Part shown: in pieces, positions 1-9,031 of the stretch
Position numbering within the stretch: the first letter of the stretch is position 1
Layout of the letters: each line of letters starts with the position of its first letter
Source: Alphaproteobacteria bacterium
Lineage (GTDB): Bacteria; Pseudomonadota; Alphaproteobacteria; SHWA01
DNA: 53,906 bases
Assembly (NCBI GenBank): GCA_009693995.1
Contig: SHWA01000007.1
Span: 1 to 53,906, forward strand
Direction of reading: 5' to 3'
The notes under the pieces: generated by a model
Told to the model about the DNA's origin: nothing
Databases searched by the model: none
The model's input: only the letters and a program-made list of their open reading frames with translations
Made by a program: the position numbers and the translations under genes

Positions 1-1
1 G

Positions 2-409
2 GAGCACATGATCGCGACCCGCCTCTACCAGAACCCGGCGCGGCTCCATTTCAACGCGCACCGCGAGAAGGGCAGCCGCTTCGGCCGGCGCCTGATCTAT
101 GGCGGCCACGTCATCAGCCTGGCGCGCGCGCTCTCCTTCAACGGGTTCGCCAATGCCTTCAAGGTGGCGGCGATCAACGGCGGCCGTCATGTCGCGCCGA
201 CCTTCGCCGGCGATACCATCTACGCCTGGAGCGAGGTGCTGGCGAAGCTGGAGGTGCCGGGCCGGCGCGATCTCGGCGCGCTCCGCCTGCGCACGGTCGC
301 CACCAAGGATCATCCGTGCGCCGAGTTCCCGTTGCAGCAGCAGGGGGACGAACTCCACCCCGCGGTGGTGCTCGACTTCGACTACACCGTCCTGATGCCG
401 CGCCGCTAA
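2..409 (+). CDS. MaoC-family (mesaconyl-CoA hydratase-like) dehydratase, C-terminal part
   Basis: The frame is open to the left edge of the window, so this is the last 135 codons of a longer gene; the ATG at 8 is probably internal. The residues look like the second hot-dog half of the two-domain MaoC dehydratases of about 340 aa that hydrate enoyl-CoA thioesters such as mesaconyl-CoA: an RLIYGGHVISLARALSFNG helix is followed by a conserved beta-sheet end (LGALRLRTVATKDHP). In many alphaproteobacteria such a gene lies just before sdhC, as here. The catalytic Asp/His would be upstream of the window, so activity cannot be judged. The exact substrate is inferred from family and neighbourhood only. 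Confidence 0.72.
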   Translation, partial: EHMIATRLYQNPARLHFNAHREKGSRFGRRLIYGGHVISLARALSFNGFANAFKVAAINGGRHVAPTFAGDTIYAWSEVLAKLEVPGRRDLGALRLRTVATKDHPCAEFPLQQQGDELHPAVVLDFDYTVLMPRR

Positions 410-411
410 AG

Positions 412-426
412 CTTGGCTGCGCAAGC
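412..426 (+). terminator. weak stem-loop after the MaoC gene
   Basis: GCTTG (412-416) pairs with CAAGC (422-426) across a 6-nt loop and is followed by ATTTTC. The 5-bp stem is short, so it is only a possible weak terminator separating the MaoC gene from the sdh promoter 20 bp further on. Confidence 0.28.
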
Positions 427-448
427 ATTTTCGCCGCTCTGGCGAGCG

Positions 449-477
449 TTGACTAAGAACCGGCGAGCGGCTATCAA
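449..477 (+). promoter_or_regulatory. sigma-70-type promoter of the sdh operon
   Basis: TTGACT (449-454), a 17-bp spacer and TATCAA (472-477) lie 41 bp before the sdhC start. The -35 matches 5/6 and the -10 matches 4/6 of the housekeeping consensus. A Shine-Dalgarno-like GGAAAGG sits at 505-511. No operator is obvious. Confidence 0.55.
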
Positions 478-518
478 GCCGAAGCGCGCGGGCGCCTCCC
501 GCCGGGAAAGGGTTCCTG

Positions 519-902
519 ATGGCAAACCCCACGCGACCGGTCTCCCCGCACCTTCAGATCTACCGCTGGCACATCCACATGGTGCTCTCGATTCTGCACC
601 GCACCTCCGGGGTGGCGCTGGCGGCGGGCCTGGTGCTCTGGGTCTACTGGTTGGCGGCGGCGGCGCGCGGGCCGGAATCCTTTGCCACCGCACAAGGCCT
701 GATGGGCTCGCCGCTCGGCCTGCTGGTACTGTTCGGCTTCTCGGCGGCGTTCTTCTTCCATTTCTGCAACGGCATCCGGCATCTGTTCTGGGACGCGGGG
801 ATCGGCTTCGCGCTCGACACGGTGATGCGCTCGAGCTGGTTCGTGGTGGGGGCGAGCGCCGTGCTCACGGTCCTCGCCTGGGTCTTCGCCTGCACGCTGT
901 GA
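519..902 (+). CDS. sdhC: succinate dehydrogenase cytochrome b556 subunit
   Basis: 127-aa membrane anchor of respiratory complex II. The N-terminus has the family signature RPVSPHLQIYRW, and there are three hydrophobic helices (about residues 24-45, 60-85 and 103-125). The helix II region carries HFCNGIRHLFWDAG, which contains the histidines that place haem b. With SdhD it holds haem b and the ubiquinone site and anchors SdhAB to the cytoplasmic membrane. The ATG at 519 has a purine-rich ribosome site 7 bp upstream. It is the first gene of sdhCDAB; sdhD follows after 11 bp. Confidence 0.93.
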   Translation: MANPTRPVSPHLQIYRWHIHMVLSILHRTSGVALAAGLVLWVYWLAAAARGPESFATAQGLMGSPLGLLVLFGFSAAFFFHFCNGIRHLFWDAGIGFALDTVMRSSWFVVGASAVLTVLAWVFACTL

Positions 903-913
903 CGGGGGACGGC

Positions 914-1294
914 ATGAGCCTGCGCACACCTCTCGGCCGGGTCCGTGGCCTCGGTTCGGCCAAGGACGGGGTCGGCCACTGGTGGCTGCAGCGTGTGACC
1001 GCGGTGGCATTGGTGCCGCTCGCGGTGATCCTGGTCGGCATGATGCTGCACCTGGCGCGGGCCGACCACGCGACGGTCCTCGCGTATATGGGGCACACCT
1101 ATGTGGCGACCTTCACCGCCCTCGGGCTGATCGCCGCGTTCTGGCACCTCAAGCTCGGCATCCAGGTGGTGGTCGAGGACTATGTCCACACCGAACGGCT
1201 CAAGGTCGCGGCGCTCTTGGCCAACACCTTCGGCTGCATCGTGTTCGCGGGGCTCGGCGTGGTCGCCGTACTCACCCTGGCTGCCGGAGTTTGA
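914..1294 (+). CDS. sdhD: succinate dehydrogenase hydrophobic membrane anchor subunit
   Basis: 126 aa, second membrane anchor of complex II. The start MSLRTPLGRVRGLGSAK and the segment HWWLQRVTAVALVPL are typical of alphaproteobacterial SdhD, as is FWHLKLGIQVVVEDYVH, whose first His is the expected second axial ligand of haem b. Three transmembrane helices are predicted. I start at the ATG at 914 rather than at the much longer open frame upstream, which overlaps sdhC; GGGGGAC precedes this ATG. sdhA begins 6 bp after the stop, so translation is probably coupled. Confidence 0.92.
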   Translation: MSLRTPLGRVRGLGSAKDGVGHWWLQRVTAVALVPLAVILVGMMLHLARADHATVLAYMGHTYVATFTALGLIAAFWHLKLGIQVVVEDYVHTERLKVAALLANTFGCIVFAGLGVVAVLTLAAGV

Positions 1295-1300
1295 GCCCCG

Positions 1301-3091
1301 ATGCCGAATAGCTATCCGATCATCGAGCATGCCTACGACGTGGTCGTGGTCGGCGCCGGCGGCGCGGGCCTGCGCGCCACCATGGGCCTGGCCGAGGCCG
1401 GCCTCTCCACCGCCTGCCTGACCAAGGTGTTCCCGACCCGCAGCCACACCGTCGCCGCCCAGGGCGGCATCAGCGCCGCCCTCGGCAACATGGGCGAGGA
1501 CGACTGGCGCTGGCACATGTACGACACGGTCAAGGGGTCGGACTGGCTGGGCGACCAGGACGCCATCGAATACATGGTGCGCGAGGGGCCACGCGCCGTG
1601 ATCGAGCTCGAGCACTACGGGGTACCGTTCTCGCGCACCGCCGACGGCAAGATCTTCCAGCGCGCGTTCGGCGGCATGACCACCAATTTCGGCAAGGGCA
1701 TCGCTCAGCGCACCTGCGCCGCCGCCGACCGCACCGGCCACGCGATGCTGCACACCCTCTATCAGCAGTCGCTCAAATACCGGGCGCAGTTCTTCATCGA
1801 GTATTTCGCCCTCGACCTGATCATGGATGACGACGGCGCCTGCCGCGGCGTGATGGCCTGGAACCTGGACGACGGCACCATGCATCGCTTCCGCGCCAAC
1901 ATGACGATCCTGGCGACCGGCGGCTACGGCCGCGCCTATTTCTCCTGCACCTCGGCGCACACCTGCACCGGCGACGGCAACGGCATGGTGCTGCGCGCCG
2001 GCCTGCCGCTCCAGGACATGGAGTTCGTGCAGTTCCATCCGACCGGCATTTACGGTGCCGGCTGTCTGATCACCGAGGGCTCGCGCGGCGAAGGCGGGTT
2101 CCTGGTCAACTCGCAAGGCGAGCGCTTCATGGAGCGCTATGCCCCCTCCGCCAAGGACCTGGCCTCGCGCGACGTGGTCAGCCGCGCGATGACCATCGAG
2201 ATTCGCGAGGGCCGGGGGGTCGGGCCGCAGAAGGACCACATCTTTCTGCACCTCGACCATCTCGATCCCGCGCTGCTGGCCGAGCGCCTGCCGGGCATCT
2301 CGGAGACCGCGCAGATCTTCGCCGGCGTCGACGTGACCAAGCAGCCGATCCCGGTGCTGCCGACGGTGCACTACAACATGGGCGGCATCCCGACCAACTT
2401 CCACGGCGAGGCGCTGACCATCAAGGGGAGCAGCCCGGAGGCTGCGGTTCCCGGCCTGATGGCAGTCGGCGAGGCGGCCTGCGTCTCGGTGCACGGCGCC
2501 AACCGCCTCGGCTCCAACTCGCTGCTCGATCTGGTGGTGTTCGGCCGGGCCGCCGCGCTCCGGTGCGCCGCGGTGCTGAAGCCAGGTGCGTCCCACAAGT
2601 CCCTGCCCAAGAGCGCGGGCGAGGAGGCGATCGCCCGCCTCGACAAATTGCGCCATGCGAGCGGCGAGCGGTCGACGGCCCGCATCCGCCTCGACATGCA
2701 GCGCGTGATGCAGAACCACGCCGCGGTGTTCCGCACCCAGGAGACGCTCGACGAGGGCGTGCGCAAGATCGGCGAGGTGCGGGACATGATGCCGCACGTC
2801 AAGGTCGCCGACCGGTCCCTGATCTGGAATTCGGATCTGGTGGAGACGCTCGAGCTCGACAACCTGGTCCGGCAGGCGGTGGTGACCATGCACGCGGCGG
2901 CCAACCGCAAGGAGAGCCGGGGTGCGCATGCGCGCGAGGACTTCCCCGACCGCGACGACGTGCATTGGATGAAGCACACGGCGATCTTTCTCGGCGCCGA
3001 CGGCAAGCCGCGGATCGACTACCGCCCGGTGCACGCCAACCCCCTCACCAACGACGTGCAGGCGATCCCGCCGCAGCCGCGCGTCTACTGA
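1301..3091 (+). CDS. sdhA: succinate dehydrogenase flavoprotein subunit
   Basis: 596 aa, full family length. It oxidises succinate to fumarate with covalently bound FAD. The dinucleotide fold [16 protein letters not shown] lies at about residues 14-29, and [16 protein letters not shown] contains the histidine (about residue 49) that is flavinylated. Downstream are the FHPTGIYG and TEGSRGEGG substrate/FAD segments and the C-terminal [16 protein letters not shown] block. It passes electrons to SdhB, 27 bp downstream. No sdhE-like flavinylation factor is seen in the window. Sequence and order leave no alternative such as fumarate reductase or aspartate oxidase. Confidence 0.97.
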   Translation: MPNSYPIIEHAYDVVVVGAGGAGLRATMGLAEAGLSTACLTKVFPTRSHTVAAQGGISAALGNMGEDDWRWHMYDTVKGSDWLGDQDAIEYMVREGPRAVIELEHYGVPFSRTADGKIFQRAFGGMTTNFGKGIAQRTCAAADRTGHAMLHTLYQQSLKYRAQFFIEYFALDLIMDDDGACRGVMAWNLDDGTMHRFRANMTILATGGYGRAYFSCTSAHTCTGDGNGMVLRAGLPLQDMEFVQFHPTGIYGAGCLITEGSRGEGGFLVNSQGERFMERYAPSAKDLASRDVVSRAMTIEIREGRGVGPQKDHIFLHLDHLDPALLAERLPGISETAQIFAGVDVTKQPIPVLPTVHYNMGGIPTNFHGEALTIKGSSPEAAVPGLMAVGEAACVSVHGANRLGSNSLLDLVVFGRAAALRCAAVLKPGASHKSLPKSAGEEAIARLDKLRHASGERSTARIRLDMQRVMQNHAAVFRTQETLDEGVRKIGEVRDMMPHVKVADRSLIWNSDLVETLELDNLVRQAVVTMHAAANRKESRGAHAREDFPDRDDVHWMKHTAIFLGADGKPRIDYRPVHANPLTNDVQAIPPQPRVY

Positions 3092-3118
3092 TCTTCACCC
3101 GCGCCAAGGACCAGAGCG

Positions 3119-3895
3119 ATGGCCGAGTTCTCGCTTCCCGCCAACTCCCGGGTCGGCAAGGGCAAGTTCCACCCGGCGCCGGCCGGGGCCAAGCGCGTCA
3201 AGCGCTTCAACATCTATCGCTGGAATCCGGACGACGGGCAGAACCCGCGCCTCGACACCTTCGAGGTCGACCTCGACGATTGTTCACCCATGGTTCTCGA
3301 CGCCCTGATCAAGATCAAGAACGAGGTCGATGCCTCGGTCACCTTCCGCCGCTCCTGCCGCGAGGGGGTGTGCGGGAGCTGCGCCATGAACGTCGATGGC
3401 ACCAACACCCTCGCCTGCATCAAGGCGATCGACGACGTGGGCGGGGACGTGAACGTGTACCCCCTGCCGCATCTGCCGGTGGTCAAGGATCTGGTGCCCG
3501 ACCTCTCCACCTTCTACGCCCAGTACGCCGCGATCGAGCCCTGGCTGCAATCCGAGAGCGCCGCGCCGGCGAAGGAGCGGCTGCAGTCGCGCGAGGAGCG
3601 TGCCAAGCTGGATGGTCTTTACGAGTGCGTGATGTGCGCGTGCTGCTCCACCGCGTGCCCGAGCTATTGGTGGAACGGCGACCGCTATCTGGGGCCGGCG
3701 ATCCTGCTCCAGGCGTACCGCTGGCTGGTGGATTCCCGCGACGAGGCGACGGGGGAGCGCCTGGACGCGCTCGAGGACCCGTTCCGCCTCTATCGCTGCC
3801 ATACCATCATGAATTGCGCCAAGACCTGCCCCAAGCATTTGAACCCGGCCAAGGCGATCGCCGAGATCAAGAAGATGATGGTCGAGCGCCGCTGA
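3119..3895 (+). CDS. sdhB: succinate dehydrogenase iron-sulfur subunit
   Basis: 258 aa. The N-terminal plant-ferredoxin domain carries the 2Fe-2S cysteines in [16 protein letters not shown] plus a later Cys. The C-terminal domain carries the 4Fe-4S and 3Fe-4S ligands in [17 protein letters not shown] and [17 protein letters not shown]. It relays electrons from SdhA FAD to ubiquinone and haem in SdhCD. It ends the sdhCDAB operon; the next gene starts 44 bp later. The cluster motifs are complete, so the complex looks functional. Confidence 0.97.
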   Translation: MAEFSLPANSRVGKGKFHPAPAGAKRVKRFNIYRWNPDDGQNPRLDTFEVDLDDCSPMVLDALIKIKNEVDASVTFRRSCREGVCGSCAMNVDGTNTLACIKAIDDVGGDVNVYPLPHLPVVKDLVPDLSTFYAQYAAIEPWLQSESAAPAKERLQSREERAKLDGLYECVMCACCSTACPSYWWNGDRYLGPAILLQAYRWLVDSRDEATGERLDALEDPFRLYRCHTIMNCAKTCPKHLNPAKAIAEIKKMMVERR

Positions 3896-3939
3896 GGCCC
3901 GCGCCGCGGCCGCCGCGCGCGGTGTTAAAGAGGGCCGCT

Positions 3940-4563
3940 ATGTACCTGCCCGATGCCTTTCGCGAGGATGACCCACGGGCGCTGGCCGCGCTGATCGGTG
4001 CGCACCCGTTCGCGACCTTGGTGACGACGGCGGGCGGGGCGCCGCTTGCCACCCACATTCCCGTCCTGCATGAGCCGGAACCCGCGCCCCTCGGGCGCCT
4101 GGTTGGCCACGTCGCCCGCGCCAACCCGCATGCCGAGGCGATCGCCGGCGGGGCGGAGGCGCTGGTCATCTTCCAGGGACCCCATGGCTATGTGTCTCCC
4201 TCCTGGTACGTGGCAGAGGGCCCCGCGGTGCCGACCTGGAACTACGTCGCTGTGCACGCCTATGGGCGCTTGCAGCCGAGCGACGACCCCGCGGCGACGC
4301 GCGCCCTTCTCGAGCGGCTGGTCGCGACCTTCGAGGCCGGGCCGTCCCCACCGTGGTGGACTGCGCTGCCCGAGCGCTACCTGGCTGGCATGATCGTCGG
4401 CATCCGTGCGTTCGCCCTACCCATCGCGCGCCTCGAGGGCAAGATCAAGCTGTCGCAGAACCGCCCGCTTCCCGACCGCCGGGCGGTGATTGCCGCTCTC
4501 CGGCGGGCCGGGGACGCAGCTAGCCTAGCCCTCGCCGATGCCATGGCCGCGGCCTCCGCATGA
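3940..4563 (+). CDS. FMN-binding PaiB-family protein
   Basis: 207 aa, family length. The start MYLPDAFREDDP, the segment HPFATLVTTAGGAPLATHIP, the block GYVSPSWYVAEGPAVPTWNY and the late LEGKIKLSQNRP are hallmarks of the PaiB family, a split-barrel flavin-binding fold named for Bacillus PaiB, a regulator of sporulation and protease genes. Most proteobacterial members have no proven DNA target, so a flavin-linked role is as likely as transcriptional control. The ATG at 3940 is inside a longer open frame that overlaps sdhA and sdhB and is not real. Its TGA overlaps the ATG of the next gene (ATGA), so the two are translationally coupled. Confidence 0.85.
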   Translation: MYLPDAFREDDPRALAALIGAHPFATLVTTAGGAPLATHIPVLHEPEPAPLGRLVGHVARANPHAEAIAGGAEALVIFQGPHGYVSPSWYVAEGPAVPTWNYVAVHAYGRLQPSDDPAATRALLERLVATFEAGPSPPWWTALPERYLAGMIVGIRAFALPIARLEGKIKLSQNRPLPDRRAVIAALRRAGDAASLALADAMAAASA

Positions 4564-5909
4564 ACCTGTACCGGTTGCTGGCGGCCCGGGCCGAGGCGGG
4601 ACGACCGGTTCGCGTCGGCCTGATCGGCGCCGGCAAGTTCGCCACCATGTTCCTTGCCCAGGCCGTACGCACGCCGGGCCTGCACGTGGTCGGCATCGCC
4701 GATCTGGACGGGGAGCGCGCCCGGGCTGCCTGCGTCCGCGCCGGCTGGGCGGCCGAGCGGATCCAGGCCGCCAGCTTGGATGCCGCCCGCACCAAGGGTA
4801 CTACCCACATCGGTGACGACGCGGCCACCCTGATCGCCTGCGCCGATCTCGATGTGCTGGTGGAAGCGACCGGCGATCCGGTGGCGGGCGCCGACCACGC
4901 GGCGCGCGCCATCGCGGAGGGGCGGCATCTGGTGATGGTGAATGTGGAGGCCGATGCCCTGGTCGGGCCGCTGCTGGCGGAGCGGGCGCGGGCCCAGGGT
5001 CTGGTCTATAGCCTGGCCTATGGCGATCAGCCCGCGCTCATCTGCGAGCAGGTGGACTGGGCGCGCGCCGCCGGTTTTCCCGTGGTGGCGGCGGGCAAGG
5101 GCACCAAGTACCTGCCCGAGTACCACGCCTCGACGCCCGAGACCGTCTGGGGCTACTACGGCCTGACGCCCGAGGCCGCCAGGGCGGGGGGCATGAACCC
5201 GACCATGTTCAACTCCTTCCTCGACGGCACCAAGTCGGCGATCGAGATGGCGGCGGTCGCCAACGCGACCGGCCTCACCCCCCAGCCGGACGGCCTCGGC
5301 TTCCCGCCCTGCGGCACCGACCGGCTGGCCGAGGTCTGCCGCCCGGCGGCGGAGGGTGGCGCGCTTGCGCACACAGGCACCGTCGAGGTGGTCTCCAGCC
5401 TGAACCGCGACGGCTCGGTGGTCGCCCATGATCTGCGCTGGGGCACCTATGTCGCGTTCGAGGCGCCCACCGACTATGTCGCCCGCTGCTTCGCCGAATA
5501 CGGGGTGCGCACCGATTCCAGCGGGCGCTACGCGGTGCTCTACCGTCCCTTCCACCTGATTGGGCTCGAGCTCGGCATCAGCGTCGCCTCGGTCGCGCTG
5601 CGCGGCGAGCCGACGGGCGCACCCCTTGGCTTCCGTGGCGACGTGGTGGCGACCGCCAAGCGCGACCTCGCCGCCGGCGAACGCCTCGACGGCGAGGGCG
5701 GCTACACGGTCTTCGGCCGGCTCCAGCCGGCGCGGGCGTCGCTCGCGGCCGGCGCGCTGCCGCTCGGCCTCGCGGCGGGCGCCCGGCTCAAGCGGCGGAT
5801 TGCCAGGGGCGCGGTCGTGCGCTGGGCCGATGTCGATCTGGATGCGGCGCGGCCGGCGGTAGCGCTGCGTCGCGAGATGGAGGCGCGCCTCGGCGGCGTC
5901 AACGCCTGA
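4560..5909 (+). CDS. NAD(P)-binding oxidoreductase with C-terminal SAF domain
   Basis: 449 aa. An N-terminal Rossmann fold ([16 protein letters not shown], about residues 19-34) is followed by a homoserine-dehydrogenase-like catalytic middle ([20 protein letters not shown]) and a C-terminal SAF-type domain (about residues 355-430: [27 protein letters not shown]). This architecture occurs in uncharacterised proteobacterial proteins often labelled homoserine-dehydrogenase-like or, misleadingly, FlgA-like. SAF domains also occur in sialate synthase, altronate dehydratase and FlgA. The substrate is unknown. Overlap with the PaiB gene and closeness to mmsA (32 bp) suggest a shared transcription unit for breakdown of a small organic acid; that is inference. 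Confidence 0.66.
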   Translation: MNLYRLLAARAEAGRPVRVGLIGAGKFATMFLAQAVRTPGLHVVGIADLDGERARAACVRAGWAAERIQAASLDAARTKGTTHIGDDAATLIACADLDVLVEATGDPVAGADHAARAIAEGRHLVMVNVEADALVGPLLAERARAQGLVYSLAYGDQPALICEQVDWARAAGFPVVAAGKGTKYLPEYHASTPETVWGYYGLTPEAARAGGMNPTMFNSFLDGTKSAIEMAAVANATGLTPQPDGLGFPPCGTDRLAEVCRPAAEGGALAHTGTVEVVSSLNRDGSVVAHDLRWGTYVAFEAPTDYVARCFAEYGVRTDSSGRYAVLYRPFHLIGLELGISVASVALRGEPTGAPLGFRGDVVATAKRDLAAGERLDGEGGYTVFGRLQPARASLAAGALPLGLAAGARLKRRIARGAVVRWADVDLDAARPAVALRREMEARLGGVNA

Positions 5910-5941
5910 GGGCAAGGGATTCGCAAGCGGAGGAGAGGGCG

Positions 5942-7432
<1,491 letters not shown>

Positions 7433-7453
7433 AGCGCGGCCGCCCGCCGCGCA

Positions 7454-7470
7454 GCGAGGCGTTGCCTCGC
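7454..7470 (+). terminator. stem-loop terminator after mmsA
   Basis: GCGAGGC (7454-7460) pairs perfectly with GCCTCGC (7464-7470) over a GTT loop and is followed by CCCTT. It separates the catabolic unit from gcrA. Confidence 0.55.
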
Positions 7471-7560
7471 CCCTTGCATTCGCTTCTTGCGCGGCTAAGA
7501 ATTGCGCGCGCTCGGCGCCTCCCAGGGAGCAGGTGAATCCGGGCCTTCTACGAGAATTCT

Positions 7561-7597
7561 ACAAGATCTTGTGGCTGATCACAGAAACTACTACAAA
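7561..7597 (+). promoter_or_regulatory. gcrA promoter with overlapping palindrome
   Basis: TTGTGG (7569-7574), a 17-bp spacer and TACAAA (7592-7597) form a plausible housekeeping promoter in a conspicuously AT-rich patch (about 7548-7602). A perfect 12-bp palindrome ACAAGATCTTGT occupies 7561-7572 and covers the start of the -35 element, so a symmetric regulator could block it. One GANTC motif (the CcrM methylation target) is at 7535-7539; such sites are common by chance, so its role is open. No transcription-start data are available. Confidence 0.45.
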
Positions 7598-7625
7598 ATA
7601 GCGTGCGACTTCTGGGAGCAGGACC

Positions 7626-7967
7626 ATGAACTGGACTCGCGACGGCATACGCCTGCTGGAGCGGCTTTGGAAGGAAGGTCTGACCACGGCGGAGATCGGC
7701 CGACGCTTGGGGATGTCCAAGAACGCCATCGTCGGCAAGGCCCATCGCCTAGTTCTGCCGCCGCGGCCGTCGCCGATCCGGCGCAAGCCCGAAGTGGTGA
7801 TCGACCGACTGCCAGGGCCGGCCTGCCAGTGGCCGCACGGCGACCCCGGAGACCCCGAGTTCCGCTTCTGCGGCAAGCGCGCGGTCAGCGGCAAGCCCTA
7901 CTGCGGCGAACATTACTTGCGGGCCTATGTCGGGGTGACGCCGGTGCGCGACGTGAACGCGGCCTGA
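7626..7967 (+). CDS. gcrA: GcrA cell-cycle regulator
   Basis: 113 aa. The N-terminal helix-turn-helix (residues 1-42: NWTRDGIRLLERLW, GLTTAEIGRRLGMSKNAIVG, KAHRL) and the C-terminal cysteine/histidine block (CQWPHGDPGDPEFRFCG followed by KPYCGEHYLRAYVG) identify GcrA, the alphaproteobacterial factor that binds sigma-70 RNA polymerase and activates cell-cycle genes at CcrM-methylated promoters. The linker is very short, so the protein is much smaller than the 170-plus aa Caulobacter GcrA, but both functional ends are intact. GGAGCAGG precedes the ATG. It stands alone between two stem-loops with its own promoter, as expected for a master regulator. Confidence 0.93.
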   Translation: MNWTRDGIRLLERLWKEGLTTAEIGRRLGMSKNAIVGKAHRLVLPPRPSPIRRKPEVVIDRLPGPACQWPHGDPGDPEFRFCGKRAVSGKPYCGEHYLRAYVGVTPVRDVNAA

Positions 7968-7994
7968 AACGGGCCGCGCCACGAATTGCCATCG

Positions 7995-8029
7995 CGCGCG
8001 ACCGTCGGGCATAGTCCGACGGTCGCGCG
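7995..8029 (+). terminator. strong hairpin terminator after gcrA
   Basis: A perfect 14-bp stem: CGCGCGACCGTCGG (7995-8008) with CCGACGGTCGCGCG (8016-8029), 7-nt loop, 28 bp after the gcrA stop. There is no T-run after it, as is common in GC-rich alphaproteobacteria. Confidence 0.65.
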
Positions 8030-8069
8030 ACCGCCCGCCAGGGGTGCGCGCCGCGGCAGGGAGGCGTGA

Positions 8070-8492
8070 GTGGCAGCCAAGCGGCCGCGCGCAGGCAAGC
8101 CGACGGCCCGGTCGGAGAGCCTGCCCGAGCCCTACCACATCTTCATCCGCGATCTGGTGATCGAGGCCCTCGTCGGCGTCTATCCGCACGAGCACCGGCA
8201 GGTGCAACCGATCCGGGTCAACGTCGAGCTCGAGGTCCGCGGCCGGCCCGATCCCCGCCGCGACGACATCCGCGGCGTGCTGTCCTATGAACAGGTGATC
8301 GCCGGCATCAAGGCCGTGTTCGCCGCCGGCCACATCAGCCTGGTGGAGACGGTGGCCGAGCGCATCGCCGAGCTGTGCCTGGCGGATGCCCGGGTGCTGG
8401 CGGCGCGCATCACGGTCGAGAAGCTGCGCGTCGAGCCGCTCGCCGCCGGAGCCGGGGTCGCGATTCGGCGCTCACGCCAAGCTCACGGCTGA
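8070..8492 (+). CDS. folB: dihydroneopterin aldolase
   Basis: 140 aa. FolB cleaves 7,8-dihydroneopterin to 6-hydroxymethyl-dihydropterin and glycolaldehyde in folate synthesis. Family landmarks: FIRDLVIEALVGVYPHEH near the N-terminus (conserved Glu and the GVYPHE turn), LSYEQVIAGIK in the middle, LVETVAERIAELCL, and ITVEKL with the conserved Lys near the C-terminus. A basic N-terminal extension of about 20 residues precedes the domain. The start is GTG at 8070 after a GGCAGGGAGGC ribosome site. A second pterin enzyme follows 47 bp later. Confidence 0.88.
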   Translation: MAAKRPRAGKPTARSESLPEPYHIFIRDLVIEALVGVYPHEHRQVQPIRVNVELEVRGRPDPRRDDIRGVLSYEQVIAGIKAVFAAGHISLVETVAERIAELCLADARVLAARITVEKLRVEPLAAGAGVAIRRSRQAHG

Positions 8493-8539
8493 AGCCCTGT
8501 GCACCCGATAAGGCCGCTACCACCCCAAGCGAGGACATC

Positions 8540-8917
8540 ATGGCCGCCCGACCCAAGCCCCGCAAGCTCGCCGCCGCCGTCGTGCGCGCGCGGCTGGCAA
8601 AGACCTTGCCCCATTGGACACTGCAGGGCGGCCAACTGGTCCGGCGCTACCAGACCGGCGGCTGGAAGGGCACGCTGCTCGCAGTCAACGCCATCGGCCA
8701 CCTGGCCGAAGCCGCCTGGCATCACCCTGACATCCTGGCCACCTATCCGGCGGTCGAGGTGCGCCTCTCGACCCACGAGGCCGGCGGCATCAGCGAGCGC
8801 GACTTCGCCCTTGCCGCCAAGATCGAGGAGGTGATCCAGTGGCGTCCTGGCCGTGACGGCGGTGCCCTCGAGGGCACCCCCGACGATCCGCGCCACGCCT
8901 ATCTCCACTACGATTGA
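8540..8917 (+). CDS. pterin-4a-carbinolamine dehydratase
   Basis: 125 aa, PCD/DCoH family. It dehydrates 4a-hydroxytetrahydropterin to quinonoid dihydropterin so that pterin cofactors are recycled; related proteins also assist molybdopterin biology. The active-site signature HHPD (in AAWHHPDILATYP) and the distal THEAGGISERDFALAAKIEE segment are present. The start chosen is the ATG at 8540 (after AGCGAGGA), which gives a normal length plus a tail of about 20 residues. It lies behind folB, but no aromatic amino-acid hydroxylase is present in the window, so its partner is unknown. Confidence 0.88.
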   Translation: MAARPKPRKLAAAVVRARLAKTLPHWTLQGGQLVRRYQTGGWKGTLLAVNAIGHLAEAAWHHPDILATYPAVEVRLSTHEAGGISERDFALAAKIEEVIQWRPGRDGGALEGTPDDPRHAYLHYD

Positions 8918-9031
8918 GCGGTCCCGCGCCGAAGTTGAACGCGGCCGGGATCATGCGCGCAGTCTGTGCCTGGACTCGCGCCGTACCTTCCCCGAGAGTC
9001 GCAGTGTTGGCCCGAGCGTGGAGGAGCGACC

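Noticed and set aside
644-3034. A 796-codon open frame on the minus strand across sdhC-sdhA, and similar long antisense frames elsewhere
   Set aside because: High-GC codon use leaves antisense frames open. The translation is Arg/His/Gly-rich low-complexity sequence with no family motif, whereas the plus-strand sdh genes are unmistakable.
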